From the NCBI RefSeq assembly GCF_022846435.1, contig NZ_AP025627.1:2266001-2330000 (forward strand): a stretch of 64,000 nt of DNA, given 5' to 3'. The position numbers and the translations under genes were made by a program. The notes beneath the pieces are model-generated. The model was not told the DNA's origin, ran no database searches, and saw only the letters and a list, made by a program, of their open reading frames with translations. This document shows positions 16,054 to 24,707 of this stretch, in pieces (positions within the stretch are counted from its first letter, which is position 1; the number at the start of each line of letters is the position of its first letter). The stretch comes from Parageobacillus sp. KH3-4. GTDB lineage: Bacteria; Bacillota; Bacilli; Bacillales; Anoxybacillaceae.

Positions 16054-17982
16054 TTAATAAGCGATGTTAAATTTTCTCATTTGCCGATAAAAAGTGCTTC
16101 TGGAAATTCCTAAATGCTTGGCCGCTTTGGAAATATTCCCGTTGCATAAACGTAATGCCTGAATAATGGACTGTTTTTTAATATCGTCTCTATGCACCGA
16201 CATCTCCTCTTTTTTCAAACTTGGAAACATTTGAAACATTTCTTCCGGCAAATCGTTTGCGGATAAAATGGAGTTCGTATTTCGGTTTAACGTTCTTTCT
16301 AGTATATTTTGCAATTCCCGAATATTCCCGGGCCAGTCGTACTGCATGAGAGCTTGGAGAAAGTCTGGTCGGATTTCTGGAAACGGCTTATTTAGCTTTT
16401 TGCAAAGTTTGCTGATAAAGTGATGGACAAGAAGCGGTATATCTTCCTTTCTTTCCCGCAAAGGCGGCAAAGTGATCGGCATAACATGGAGGCGAAAGAA
16501 CAGATCTTCCCTGAAGCTTCCTTTTTGCACTTCCTCGCGGAGGTTTTTGTTCGTCGCCGCAATAATGCGGACATCTACCGGTATCACTTTATGGCCGCCG
16601 ATCCGCATCACTTCTTTTTCCTGAATGACACGCAAAAGAAGGACCTGCATTTCCAAAGACATTTCGCCAATTTCATCTAAAAAGAGAGTGCCGCCATCAG
16701 CAAGTTCGAATTTCCCCGCGCTTCCGCCTTTTTTGGCTCCGGTAAAGGCGCCTTCGACATAGCCAAACAGTTCGCTGCCGAGAAGATCGCGAGGGATTCC
16801 GCCGCAATTGATGGCAATAAACGGTTTGTTTCTTCTCTTGCTTGCATTATGAATCGCTTGCGCAAGCATTTCTTTTCCCGTTCCGCTTTCCCCCATGATC
16901 AAAACATTGGAGTCGGTCGCTGCTGCCAGTTTGGCTTCATTCAGTTTTTGAATAAAATGAGGATGCTGCCCGATAATATCATTAAACGTTATTTTTGCTT
17001 GGTTCCCTGATAAGTGATTGACGAATTGGCGCACTTTTTCAATTTCTCTCAGCATAATCATCGAACCGATCCAATGGTTGTCTTTATAGATGGGGATTTT
17101 ATCGACCATGACATGATGGATGTTTCTTGATGGTTTCACTTTTAAATGGAGTTCCTTGTTTTGCAGATAGACAGGCCTATTGGAAGCAATCGATTGATTT
17201 GCAAAAATTTCGTTGATCCTTTTTCCTTCGAGATGCGGCTGATCAAGACAAAGAAGCCTCTTCAGCTGATCGTTCGCCTTTATAATGTTTCCTTCTGTGT
17301 CAATAATGAGGATGCCTTCTTTCATATTATTGGTTGTCGCTTCAAGAAACCTTTGCATCATAATATTTTTTTCCGTGTTTTCATTCAATTTCAATTGATA
17401 TTCGATGGCTTTGACCGCGGACACCACCATGCCCAACGTATGAGGATGCACTTTTTCATATGGTCCGGATACATTTAACACTCCGATGATGCTGCCTTTG
17501 GAATCATGAATCGGGGCTGCGGAACAAGTCCATGATTGGCATATTTGCGAATAATGTTCCTCAGCAAATATTTGTACAGGCTGATCAATCGCAATGGACG
17601 TGCCAATCGCGTTGGTGCCCATGGTTTGTTCGCTCCAATCCGCCCCCTCGACAAAGCCGATTTGCGCGGCCATTTCCAGTGTATCCAGATCGCCGATTGA
17701 TTTTAACAGCTGTCCTTTTTCATTGCAAAGAATAACTAAAAATCCAGATCCCTTTACGATGGAATAAAGCCCTTCCATTAACGGTATCGATAAATCAATA
17801 AGGTATTGATATTGTTCCATTTCTATTGTTTTTATACAGCCATATGGCCGGAAAGGATCTACCTTCCATTTTTTTGAGCGAATCCATGAGTCTTTGACAA
17901 TGGGGGAAAGCCTTTCGTCTAGTTCATTTTTAAAAATAAAGCGCTTCCACATTTCTTTGACATCCTCACGCCGACTGTTCAC
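16054..17982 (-). CDS. acoR: Sigma-54-dependent activator AcoR
   Basis: Bacterial enhancer-binding protein of 642 residues. Order of parts: N-terminal GAF-type sensor (about 50-180, including GADWSEQTMGTNAIGTSIA), a PAS-like segment (about 205-310), an AAA+ domain (about 320-545) with Walker A GESGTGKE, the sigma-54 contact loop GAFTGA and Walker B GGTLFLDEIGEM, and a C-terminal Fis-type helix-turn-helix (NGNISKAAKHLGISRSTFYR). The GTG at 17982 was chosen because GGAGGTG lies 7 nt upstream; the longer frame lacks this. It precedes acoABC on the same strand and the sigma-54 promoter between them is its target. Sensing of acetoin by the N-terminus is known for the family. Confidence 0.92.
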   Translation of the reverse strand: MNSRREDVKEMWKRFIFKNELDERLSPIVKDSWIRSKKWKVDPFRPYGCIKTIEMEQYQYLIDLSIPLMEGLYSIVKGSGFLVILCNEKGQLLKSIGDLDTLEMAAQIGFVEGADWSEQTMGTNAIGTSIAIDQPVQIFAEEHYSQICQSWTCSAAPIHDSKGSIIGVLNVSGPYEKVHPHTLGMVVSAVKAIEYQLKLNENTEKNIMMQRFLEATTNNMKEGILIIDTEGNIIKANDQLKRLLCLDQPHLEGKRINEIFANQSIASNRPVYLQNKELHLKVKPSRNIHHVMVDKIPIYKDNHWIGSMIMLREIEKVRQFVNHLSGNQAKITFNDIIGQHPHFIQKLNEAKLAAATDSNVLIMGESGTGKEMLAQAIHNASKRRNKPFIAINCGGIPRDLLGSELFGYVEGAFTGAKKGGSAGKFELADGGTLFLDEIGEMSLEMQVLLLRVIQEKEVMRIGGHKVIPVDVRIIAATNKNLREEVQKGSFREDLFFRLHVMPITLPPLRERKEDIPLLVHHFISKLCKKLNKPFPEIRPDFLQALMQYDWPGNIRELQNILERTLNRNTNSILSANDLPEEMFQMFPSLKKEEMSVHRDDIKKQSIIQALRLCNGNISKAAKHLGISRSTFYRQMRKFNIAY

Positions 17983-18285
17983 GTCACAACACCTCCGCAG
18001 CATATGAACGGTTTGGTGGTTTCCACAGCAAAATAAACAAAAATTTCGCTGGCGTTCGAAACGCATAGTCAGTCCATCCGGCTGCTTTTTCTATTATTTT
18101 AGCATTAAACATCGCCAACTGGTCATCAAAAAATTGTGGCAATTAGCTATTCAGCTGTTTCTACGGCTCTAAATTCTTCTTTTGCTTTGCGGCAAACAAA
18201 AGAAATCCGATCCAAATTACCTATACATCGATGCACTCCTCATCATATGATATATGGAAAATGAAAAAATGAAAGGAGAAAAACA

Positions 18286-18660
18286 ATGGAGGTACCTGTC
18301 AGCGGATATTTGGTTCATTCTGATGATTCAAGCTCATATCACTCGCATAACCTGTATATTACTACTTGGGATGGAAGGCCTGTCCATGTTCACAAATTTT
18401 CTGGGGTTACTTCTTATGACGTGGGCCATAGCCATAAATATGTTGGCGTGACAGAACCTGCGCCAAGCGGTGTTCCACATACACACCGTTACTTTACCTT
18501 TACCTCCTTCAATGATGGGCACAGGCATGAGATAAGGGGCGTCACCGGACCAGCTATTCCGCTTCCGGGCGGTGGACATTATCACGAATTTTCCGGTGTT
18601 ACAACAACTAACGGACGAATTCCCCATTCTCATCGGTACAGCGGGAAAACGAGCGGATGA
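18286..18660 (+). CDS. YmaF family histidine-rich protein
   Basis: Protein of 124 residues with five to six imperfect repeats of about 22 residues built on H.H.(F/Y)(S/T)GVT: YHSHNLYITT, VHVHKFSGVTS, GHSHKYVGVTE, PHTHRYFTFTS, GHRHEIRGVTG, HYHEFSGVTT, PHSHRYSGKTS. The paired His residues could bind a metal. There is no signal peptide. AAAGGAG is 7 nt before the ATG. The family is widespread in bacilli and clostridia without an assigned function. It stands alone between acoR and a thioredoxin-like gene. Confidence 0.85.
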   Translation: MEVPVSGYLVHSDDSSSYHSHNLYITTWDGRPVHVHKFSGVTSYDVGHSHKYVGVTEPAPSGVPHTHRYFTFTSFNDGHRHEIRGVTGPAIPLPGGGHYHEFSGVTTTNGRIPHSHRYSGKTSG

Positions 18661-18797
18661 ATAAAACTCGGGTGAACCACGTATCAGTAGTTGCTCCAAA
18701 AGGTATAGAGAAGCGAGCCTCTGTATACTTCCATCCAACCAAATCTGGTTCTACAGTTCGAAAAGACACTAACGGAATAAACATGTTCATTGAATGA
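18657..18797 (+). CDS. Possible small ORF overlapping the YmaF stop
   Basis: A 46-codon frame whose ATG overlaps the ymaF-like TGA (ATGA). The product (MNKTRVNHVSVVAPKGIEKR...) is not recognised. There is no separate ribosome site, so it depends on coupling; it may also be a chance frame in decayed sequence. Confidence 0.3.
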   Translation: MNKTRVNHVSVVAPKGIEKRASVYFHPTKSGSTVRKDTNGINMFIE

Positions 18798-18946
18798 TAA
18801 AAGCCAAACAGCCGTGTTCCTCCATCTGTTTTTCAGCAAGACCATGGGTAGCTGCAGTATCAGGCACAATAATTCTTGCAGCTTCCTGTAGTATAATGGA
18901 AAAAAGAGTTTTGTTGAAAATCAGTATGGAAGGAGACGAAATAAAC

Positions 18947-19285
18947 TTGAATGCAAAGAATGAATTATTTTCCATAGAAGAAATCAATCATTTCGTAAAC
19001 CATCACCATTTAGCATTTTTATACATCTCGCAAACAAATTGCAGTGTTTGTCATGCGCTGCTGCCAAAAGTGAAAAAAGTCTTGGCGGAATTCCCAAAGA
19101 TTCAAATGGCCTTTGTCAACGCCGATAATGTCCCGAACATAGCAGGGCACCTTTCCGTATTTACCGCACCTGTTTTGATTTTATATGTCGATGGAAAAGA
19201 AGTTTTACGAGAAGCAAGATTTGTTCATGTTGAACAGTTTAAAGAAAAAATGAAGAAGATTTATTTTTTAGCGGAGCAATCGTAA
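18947..19285 (+). CDS. Thioredoxin-like protein (YdfQ/YdbP type)
   Basis: Thioredoxin-fold protein with active-site motif CSVC in ISQTNCSVCHALLPKVKKVL and the cis-Pro loop FTAPVLILYVDGKEV. About 112 residues from a TTG start at 18947 preceded by AAGGAG; an ATG seven codons earlier is the alternative, and the longest frame reaching 18794 runs through sequence without coding character. Expected role is cytoplasmic thiol-disulfide exchange. It is a single gene and may share its upstream region with nothing else. Confidence 0.75.
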   Translation: MNAKNELFSIEEINHFVNHHHLAFLYISQTNCSVCHALLPKVKKVLAEFPKIQMAFVNADNVPNIAGHLSVFTAPVLILYVDGKEVLREARFVHVEQFKEKMKKIYFLAEQS

Positions 19286-19398
19286 TTTGTTTGTGTGGTG
19301 ATAGACACCCTTTTGGCTGAGATTCTTCTCACAAGCGGAAATGCTAACGAATGTATTCAATGAGTGGAGTCTCCGATATCGGAATATGAATATGATCA

Positions 19399-19475
19399 AT
19401 CGAGTAGAAGGGGGGCTAATCCCCGCCCCCTTACACCACTGTGCGTACTGTTCGATATATGGCGGTTCCATTAAG
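19399..19475 (-). mobile_element. 3' end of a group II intron (domains V and VI)
   Basis: On the minus strand GGAACCGCCATATATCGAAC, then AGTACGCACAGTGGTGTAA, resembles domain V of bacterial group II introns (ACCGCC...GGTGGTGTGAGAGG type). It is followed by AGGGGGCGGGGATTAGCCCC with its closing CCTT, a domain-VI-like hairpin, and by CTACTCGAT, a typical 3' end. Some stem pairs of domain V are lost, and no maturase gene remains, so this is a dead fragment. Confidence 0.6.
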
Positions 19476-19589
19476 TATCACTTCTCAAATAGGCCTCTTA
19501 ACCCTCGGCTACTCCAATAGTCGAGGGTTTTGCGTAGAACGGGGCCGCCGGCAAGCTGATAGTATTTCTTGCGTGTGTTCCCCAAATAA

Positions 19590-19737
19590 AGCGCATCTCC
19601 TTCGTCCATTGCCTAAACGATGAACCAATACGGTCGCGCTCTAAAATCCCGAAATTCTCAACCCCTAATTGCTTTAATAATATCCCCATTCCAATCCCAG
19701 CAGGACCCGCTCCAACGATAAGAAAAAAAGGTTTCAT
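19590..19737 (-). pseudogene. N-terminal stub of an FAD-dependent oxidoreductase
   Basis: The first ~49 codons read MKPFFLIVGAGPAGIGMGIL, then LLKQLGVENFGILERDRIG and SSFRQWTKEMRF, a clear FAD-binding Rossmann start of the flavin monooxygenase/thioredoxin-reductase-like class. The frame then runs into unrelated sequence next to the intron fragment and ends at 19498. Two Fur-box-like sites lie immediately upstream, suggesting it was iron regulated. Confidence 0.75.
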
Positions 19738-19752
19738 TTCTTTCTCACCCCT

Positions 19753-19815
19753 TGATAATAGTTATCATTACGTTTTATTGGTTATTTGATATTTAATGTT
19801 TGATAATAGTAATCA
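19753..19815. promoter_or_regulatory. Two Fur-box-like repeats
   Basis: TGATAATAGTTATCA (19753-19767) and TGATAATAGTAATCA (19801-19815) are 15-mers of the 7-1-7 type, differing from the Bacillus Fur consensus TGATAATnATTATCA at one and two positions. They are 48 bp apart and precede the oxidoreductase stub. Confidence 0.65.
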
Positions 19816-20231
19816 TTACGCTTTATAAACTATACTATATGAAAGAAAAACTGTGAGCTAGGAACATCCTTTCTCAGTATAAAAATTGTACACACCGGTT
19901 TAGGTTTCTGAAAGATTCAATAATTACAACGGCTGTTTGTAGAAACTTTTCTTCTGCTTTTTGACGGCCATTTGGTGCATTGTCCAAGCCATTCTTTTTT
20001 TGTGAAGGACTTCCTAACCCCATCCATCCGTTCAATATTCGGCTTGTGGTATTCCAATTCCAATATAAATACATATTTTGGCCACGAAGCATAAGAATCC
20101 CTTCTTTCCTTACCTGTGTTCTTTTTAGAAACCAAAAAAATTCCCGATTCATCTTTCTCCTTTTATTCGTTTCAAGGAAGGGAGACTTCTCGAGAAAATG
20201 TTAAAAAATTTCTCATGGCTATTTCATACAC
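19816..20231. other. Interval without a convincing gene
   Basis: Open frames of 70-90 codons exist on both strands, but they overlap, lack ribosome sites and resemble nothing I know. The text around 19920-20150 reads as partly protein-like in two reverse frames, so it may be a decayed gene. Confidence 0.4.
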
Positions 20232-20260
20232 AAAAAATCCCGCAGCCGACCGCCGCGGGA
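20232..20260 (-). terminator. Terminator of the ABC-TetR operon
   Basis: CCCGC / GCGGG stem with an 11-nt loop followed on the minus strand by ATTTTTT, just after the tetR-family stop. Confidence 0.75.
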
Positions 20261-20275
20261 AAAGAAAGCAAAAAT

Positions 20276-20953
20276 CTATTCCGATTTATAGATCCCATAT
20301 TTCACAATTTTAAGATATTCATTCAATTCCCTTAACATGAACTCCGTACTATTCATGATATCAATTTGCTTATTTTTATATAGAGCCAAATATTTATTAG
20401 ACAGCTGATCAACGATACACATGGTCATGCGGATCACGGTATCCACGGAAATATCTTCTCTAAGTTTTTCCGTTTGGATAAGGTCTTTAATATAAACATG
20501 CTCTAGCAAAAAATCTCCTTGGTAAGTTTCGTAGTATTTCTTAATGATTTCTTCCATTTCCTCCTTTACTGCCACAGGAGGATTGAGGAAGGCGTCTGTA
20601 ATAAACTGAGTCTCTTGGAGATACTGAACCGTTATTTTTTGTTTCAACAGGACGATTTCTTTGATCCTTTCAAAGAAATCGTCAGATTGAATTTTTTTCA
20701 ACTCTTCCATTGCTATTTCCGTCAAAAAGTCCTTCACATAATTCACTAAATAAAGGTATAGGTTTTTCTTGCTCTTAAAATAATGGAAAAGAATTCCTTT
20801 GGAAATCCCCGCCCGCCTCGTAATAACATCTGTAGAGGCCTTTTCATAACCATTCTTCACAAATTCCTCGATGGCCACTTTGATGATCAGATCCTTCTTT
20901 TCTTGCGGCTGCTTTTCAAAAGCTGGATACAATTTTAACACCTCTAATTTCAT
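20276..20953 (-). CDS. TetR/AcrR family regulator
   Basis: Repressor of 225 residues. The N-terminal helix-turn-helix is AIEEFVKNGYEKASTDVITR followed by AGISKGILFHYFKSKKNLYLYL; the C-terminal ligand domain is rich in aromatic and charged residues and not conserved enough to name an inducer. Its ATG shares one base with the permease stop (TAATG), so it is the last gene of the exporter operon and likely controls it. Tandem TTGACT-N4-AGTCAA palindromes in the operon promoter are the natural targets. Confidence 0.9.
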   Translation of the reverse strand: MKLEVLKLYPAFEKQPQEKKDLIIKVAIEEFVKNGYEKASTDVITRRAGISKGILFHYFKSKKNLYLYLVNYVKDFLTEIAMEELKKIQSDDFFERIKEIVLLKQKITVQYLQETQFITDAFLNPPVAVKEEMEEIIKKYYETYQGDFLLEHVYIKDLIQTEKLREDISVDTVIRMTMCIVDQLSNKYLALYKNKQIDIMNSTEFMLRELNEYLKIVKYGIYKSE

Positions 20954-21750
20954 TAGACTGCAATATCTTTCTTTCTATATACCATATATGCAGCGAATAT
21001 ACTAATCAAAATGACCGCAGCCATAATAAAGATATACAGAAGCTTAATCTCGTTATCATTAATAATGGTGGCGGCGTCCACATATTTAAACGGGCTGAAA
21101 TATTTTAGGAACTCTAAGTCTTCCGATATCCCTGCCATCACATTCATAAAGTAGGCCGCTAGGACAACCCCCAGTGAGATGGAAAGGATATTCCGTGTTT
21201 TTTTCATGAGCGATGACAACATAAACGCAATAGCACCGAAAGTCAAATGAAGCAAAATCGTTGCGACGATTAGCAAACTAAACGTGTCTGTCGGGACATC
21301 CGGATCTTTTGCAAATTGAAATCCTATAATACTTGCTATCGTCGAAACCCCGTTAAAGATCAAAATATTTACCAAAACAGCCAGAAGTTTTTCTGTTACG
21401 ATTCGGCTTCTTGACACAGGCTTTGACAACAAAAATTCAATCGTTTTTTCATTTTCTTCCTTGGCAAGAATATTGGAGGCAAGAATTGCCGAGTATATGC
21501 TTCCCAAAAGGGTGGTCATCATATAAATTTCTACCCCGTAAAAACCAAGCAAATCTCCCATATTTAGCTCATTCATTCCAAACGCTTTTTTAATCGATTC
21601 CGGATAGCTCTCAAGCAGTTTTGTCATTTCTTTTTGCTGCTCGGCAAACTGAGGATAAATGCTTAACGTCAATAAAATAAGCCCGCTGAGTACGATGCTC
21701 CAAATAATCAATGATTTTAAATTCCGTTTCAACTCTCTCTTAAAAATCAT
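20953..21750 (-). CDS. ABC-2 type transporter permease
   Basis: Membrane subunit of 265 residues with about six hydrophobic segments, e.g. LIIWSIVLSGLILLTLSIYP near the N-terminus and LLYIFIMAAVILISIFAAYM near the C-terminus. The phrase ENEKTIEFLLSKPVSRSRIV is typical of ABC-2 exporters. Start set at the ATG at 21750, which overlaps the end of the ATPase gene and has AAGGGCGGGG upstream; the longer frame lies inside the ATPase gene. Works with the ATPase below and above; the exported compound is unknown. Confidence 0.88.
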   Translation of the reverse strand: MIFKRELKRNLKSLIIWSIVLSGLILLTLSIYPQFAEQQKEMTKLLESYPESIKKAFGMNELNMGDLLGFYGVEIYMMTTLLGSIYSAILASNILAKEENEKTIEFLLSKPVSRSRIVTEKLLAVLVNILIFNGVSTIASIIGFQFAKDPDVPTDTFSLLIVATILLHLTFGAIAFMLSSLMKKTRNILSISLGVVLAAYFMNVMAGISEDLEFLKYFSPFKYVDAATIINDNEIKLLYIFIMAAVILISIFAAYMVYRKKDIAV

Positions 21751-22639
21751 TGTCAACCCCGCCCTTCTCATAATAATGCATAAATACTTCCTCAAGAGTC
21801 GGCTCTTCAATTAATAAATCCTTCATCGGCAGGGCATTCAATCTATTTAAAAGCGCCTTTATATCCCCGCTGTAAAGCAACGTCATTTCATTTCCGTTTG
21901 CTTCTTTCTTCACGATTCCTTCCAGTTCAAGATTAATTTGCTCCGCTTGTTGTTCAAACGCAATCGTGATATATTTCAAATTTTTCTTCGTCAAATTTTC
22001 AATCGTTTCTACTTTAACAAGCTTCCCTTCCTTAATGATGGCAACCCGATCACACATCTTTTGCACTTCCGAAAGAATATGGGAGGAGAAAAAGATCGTT
22101 GTTCCCTTCTTTCTTTCCTCTGCAAGAAGTTCAAAAAAGGTGTTTTGCATCAGCGGGTCGAGTCCGCCTGTCGGTTCGTCCAAAATAAGAAGTTTTGGCT
22201 CATGCAACAACGCCTGGACAATTCCCACCTTTTTTCGATTGCCAAATGAAAGATCTTCGATTTTTTTATGGAGATCCAAGTCAAGTCTTTCCGCCAATTC
22301 TTTCATTCTCTTCAAATTAAATTTTTTGTAAAAGCCAGCGGAGTATTTTAATAAATCGATCACCTTCATATCATCATAATAGTGGACTTCAGACGGCAGA
22401 TAGCCTACATTTTGTCTTATTTCTTTTGAGTGCTTGATGATATCTTTTCCGAAAATCGTCGCACTCCCACTAGTCGGATAAATAAAATTTAACAGCGTTC
22501 GAATAGTTGTGCTCTTGCCTGCTCCATTCGGACCGATAAACCCGAAAATTTCTCCTTCTTCAATGGAAAATGTAAGGTCAATAATTCCCCGGTTCTTTTT
22601 ATAAGTCTTGGTCAAATTCTTGATATCTACAACTTTCAT
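21740..22639 (-). CDS. ABC transporter ATP-binding protein
   Basis: ATPase of 299 residues for the ABC-2 permease. Walker A GPNGAGKST near residue 38, signature LSFGNRKKVGIVQAL (a variant of LSGGQ with SFGNR, common in exporter ATPases), Walker B LLILDEPTGGLDP and the switch His in SSHILSEV. The C-terminal ~80 residues (from LVKVETIENL) form the usual extension ending in EEPTLEEVFMHYY. First gene of the three-gene operon. Such units with a TetR repressor often give resistance to peptides or drugs; that is family knowledge. Confidence 0.92.
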   Translation of the reverse strand: MKVVDIKNLTKTYKKNRGIIDLTFSIEEGEIFGFIGPNGAGKSTTIRTLLNFIYPTSGSATIFGKDIIKHSKEIRQNVGYLPSEVHYYDDMKVIDLLKYSAGFYKKFNLKRMKELAERLDLDLHKKIEDLSFGNRKKVGIVQALLHEPKLLILDEPTGGLDPLMQNTFFELLAEERKKGTTIFFSSHILSEVQKMCDRVAIIKEGKLVKVETIENLTKKNLKYITIAFEQQAEQINLELEGIVKKEANGNEMTLLYSGDIKALLNRLNALPMKDLLIEEPTLEEVFMHYYEKGGVDNDF

Positions 22640-22670
22640 ACCTTTCCCTCCTTGGGCGGCTTTGCATTAA

Positions 22671-22720
22671 TTGACTTACCAGTCAATCCGATTATAAAAA
22701 AATATTGACTCACAAGTCAA
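22671..22720 (-). promoter_or_regulatory. Operator pair and promoter of the ABC-TetR operon
   Basis: Two perfect 6-4-6 palindromes, TTGACTTACCAGTCAA (22671-22686) and TTGACTCACAAGTCAA (22705-22720), 34 bp apart. On the minus strand TTGACT at 22720-22715 serves as -35 and TATAAT at 22696-22691 as -10 (18-nt spacer), so one operator covers the -35 and the other the start region. Confidence 0.88.
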
Positions 22721-22859
22721 TACATTTCAAAAAGAGGGATGCATGGTGGAAGGCAATCCCTATAAAGACCACGACATAAACCATTTGCTTTCAGACCTCA
22801 ATGTCCTGACACGCCGCATTCTGTGACTAAACAGATTATGCTTCTATATCCATTACACA

Positions 22860-23125
22860 AAGTGGATTTCCCCATGATCGGATGCTGTTGTTTTTGTGAA
22901 CGACACCGACACTAGAAGCGGCTAGCTTTTCGCTTTATCCGACGCAGTAAACCTCCATTTATCCACCAAGGAACGTTCCATGCCGGATAGATTTTAAAAC
23001 GTTTCTCGCGGTGTTTACGTCTCAATCAGCAGTACAGCCGCAAGAACATTTTGATGGGTTCTATCATTGAGAGTCTTTTTCACCATCTGACCGCATTTTG
23101 AACAAGCTTGCGAAGTGTTATAGGG
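22860..23125 (-). mobile_element. C-terminal remnant of an IS200/IS605 TnpB protein
   Basis: In shifting frames the reverse strand reads SQACSKCGQMVKKTLNDRTHQ, the first half of the TnpB zinc finger, then degraded pieces resembling the second CxC, DRDxNAARNI and the C-terminal tail. The RuvC I/II parts are missing. A ghost of a second TnpB element, distinct from that at 24.6-26.1 kb. Confidence 0.7.
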
Positions 23126-23169
23126 GCACCAATACCATTTTCTTACCATCGGAGTGGATGATTGAACAT

Positions 23170-23385
23170 TCAGTCTCCTCCCCCTCCACCGTCTCCGCCA
23201 CCATCCCCGCCAAAATCGCAGTAATCGTTGTAATCATTGCTGGACAAAGTACCATGGTAAAACGGCGGAAGCACTTCGCTACCGCTTCTTTTATTTCGCT
23301 TATGCGTTTTCGTTGTATTTGACAGAAAACCGAAGAAAAAAAGAGCAGCGAATATGCCTAAAACAAAAAACAGCAAAAATTTCAT
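23170..23385 (-). CDS. Small membrane-anchored Gly/Asp-rich protein
   Basis: A 71-residue product with an N-terminal hydrophobic anchor (MKFLLFFVLGIFAALFFFGF), a basic linker (TTKTHKRNKRSGSE) and a C-terminal tail of Gly and Asp (DFGGDGGGDGGGGGD). GAGGTG precedes the ATG. Similar anchored proteins with GGD tails occur in bacilli; the function is unknown to me. It follows debris on both sides and looks intact. Confidence 0.55.
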   Translation of the reverse strand: MKFLLFFVLGIFAALFFFGFLSNTTKTHKRNKRSGSEVLPPFYHGTLSSNDYNDYCDFGGDGGGDGGGGGD

Positions 23386-23557
23386 TCCTCTCACCTCGTT
23401 TTCTTCAAACGCTCGTCATTTTTCAAAAACAATGACCATGTACGTTAGCAGCAGTCACAGATTCATAAGCTTGACGATTTTGTTGAATCTCTAGGTTAGA
23501 TTGGTAGTAGTACGGAAGTGGCTTCTCCTTATAAGTTATTTTCTCAACATATATCAT

Positions 23558-23592
23558 AAAAAAACGATTTTGTCGTTTGACAAAACCGTTTT
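23558..23592 (-). terminator. Terminator after trpB remnant
   Basis: Stem ACGGTTTTGTC / GACAAAATCGT with a 4-nt loop and seven T residues on the minus strand. A second stem without U-run (AAACGCCG / CGGCGTTT) lies between it and the stop codon. Confidence 0.8.
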
Positions 23593-23636
23593 TCAACAGT
23601 CTGAAACGCCGCACTTTTGACGGCGTTTGCATCTTC

Positions 23637-24625
23637 TTACTTTAACATACGAAACACTTGCTCGACATCTTTATCGCCACGCCCGGAAATATTGACAATC
23701 ATAATTTGATCTTTATTTAATGTTGGAGCCAATTTCACTGCATAAGCAACCGCATGGGCACTCTCAAGCGCTGGAATAATACCTTCCGTTTTTGATAAGA
23801 GTTGGAATGCTTCAAGAACTTCCTCATTTGTCACCGCATAATATTCGGCACGTCCAGACACTTTCAGATGGCTATGCTCAGGACCGATTCCCGGATAGTC
23901 AAGACCAGCGGCAATCGAATAAGTCGGCTGAGAATTTCCTTCTTCATCTAGCAATACTAAGCATTTAAACCCATGAAGCACGGATGGGACACCTTTGGTA
24001 AGCGTTGCTGCTTTTTCCGGCTCGACGCCGATCAGACGTACGCTCGGTTCATCAATATAATGAGCAAACGCGCTAATCGCGTTGCTTCCGCCGCCAACGC
24101 AAGCGATAACGACATCAGGCAAACGTCCTTCTTTTTCTAAAATTTGCCGTTTACTTTCTTCGCTTATGACAGCCTGAAAATGTTTAACGATGCTTGGATA
24201 CGGATGTAGTCCAACCGCTGAACCAAGCAAATAAAACGTGTCCTTGTAGTTTTGCATAAAGTCATTCAACGCTTCATCGACTGCATCCTTTAATCTTCCT
24301 TGTCCTTTTGATACCGGAACCACTTTTGCGCCTAAAAGCTCCATGCGAAACACGTTTAATGCCTGGCGTCTTGTATCTTCCTCGCCCATATAATGCCAAA
24401 CATCGCGCAAGCCGTCGCGGTGGCGACACCATGCTGCCCTGCTCCCGTTTCAGCGATGATACGTTTTGCTCCCATTCGTTTCGCAAGCAAAATTTGTCCG
24501 ATGACGTTATTGATTTTATGTGAACCTGTATGGTTTAAATCTTCGCGCTTTAGATAGATTTTCGCCCCGCCTAAACGCTCGGTAAGCCGGGCAGCAAACG
24601 TAAGCGGATTCTCCCCGCCCGACAT
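23637..24625 (-). pseudogene. trpB: Tryptophan synthase beta chain, truncated and frameshifted
   Basis: Clear TrpB, with the PLP-Lys region ([17 protein letters not shown]), [46 protein letters not shown] and the end [14 protein letters not shown]. The first ~70 residues are missing; the gene begins abruptly next to an IS element. A small deletion after CAMFG near 24395 removes the normal LECVVY-like residues and shifts the frame into [15 protein letters not shown]. No other trp gene is near, so this copy is dead; a functional one would have to be elsewhere. Confidence 0.92.
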
Positions 24626-24707
24626 ACTCTTTTAATTGAACTACTCCCACCTACGCTTTGCTAAGAGATGGGAGATTCCTACGAACACTGCCCTGATGGG
24701 CAGTTAT

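Noticed and set aside
19874-20152. Two overlapping reverse frames of 72-92 codons
   Set aside because: No recognisable domain and no clear start; treated as possible decay only.
23423-23632. 69-codon reverse frame after the trpB remnant
   Set aside because: It is created by the terminator hairpins and flanking AT-rich DNA.
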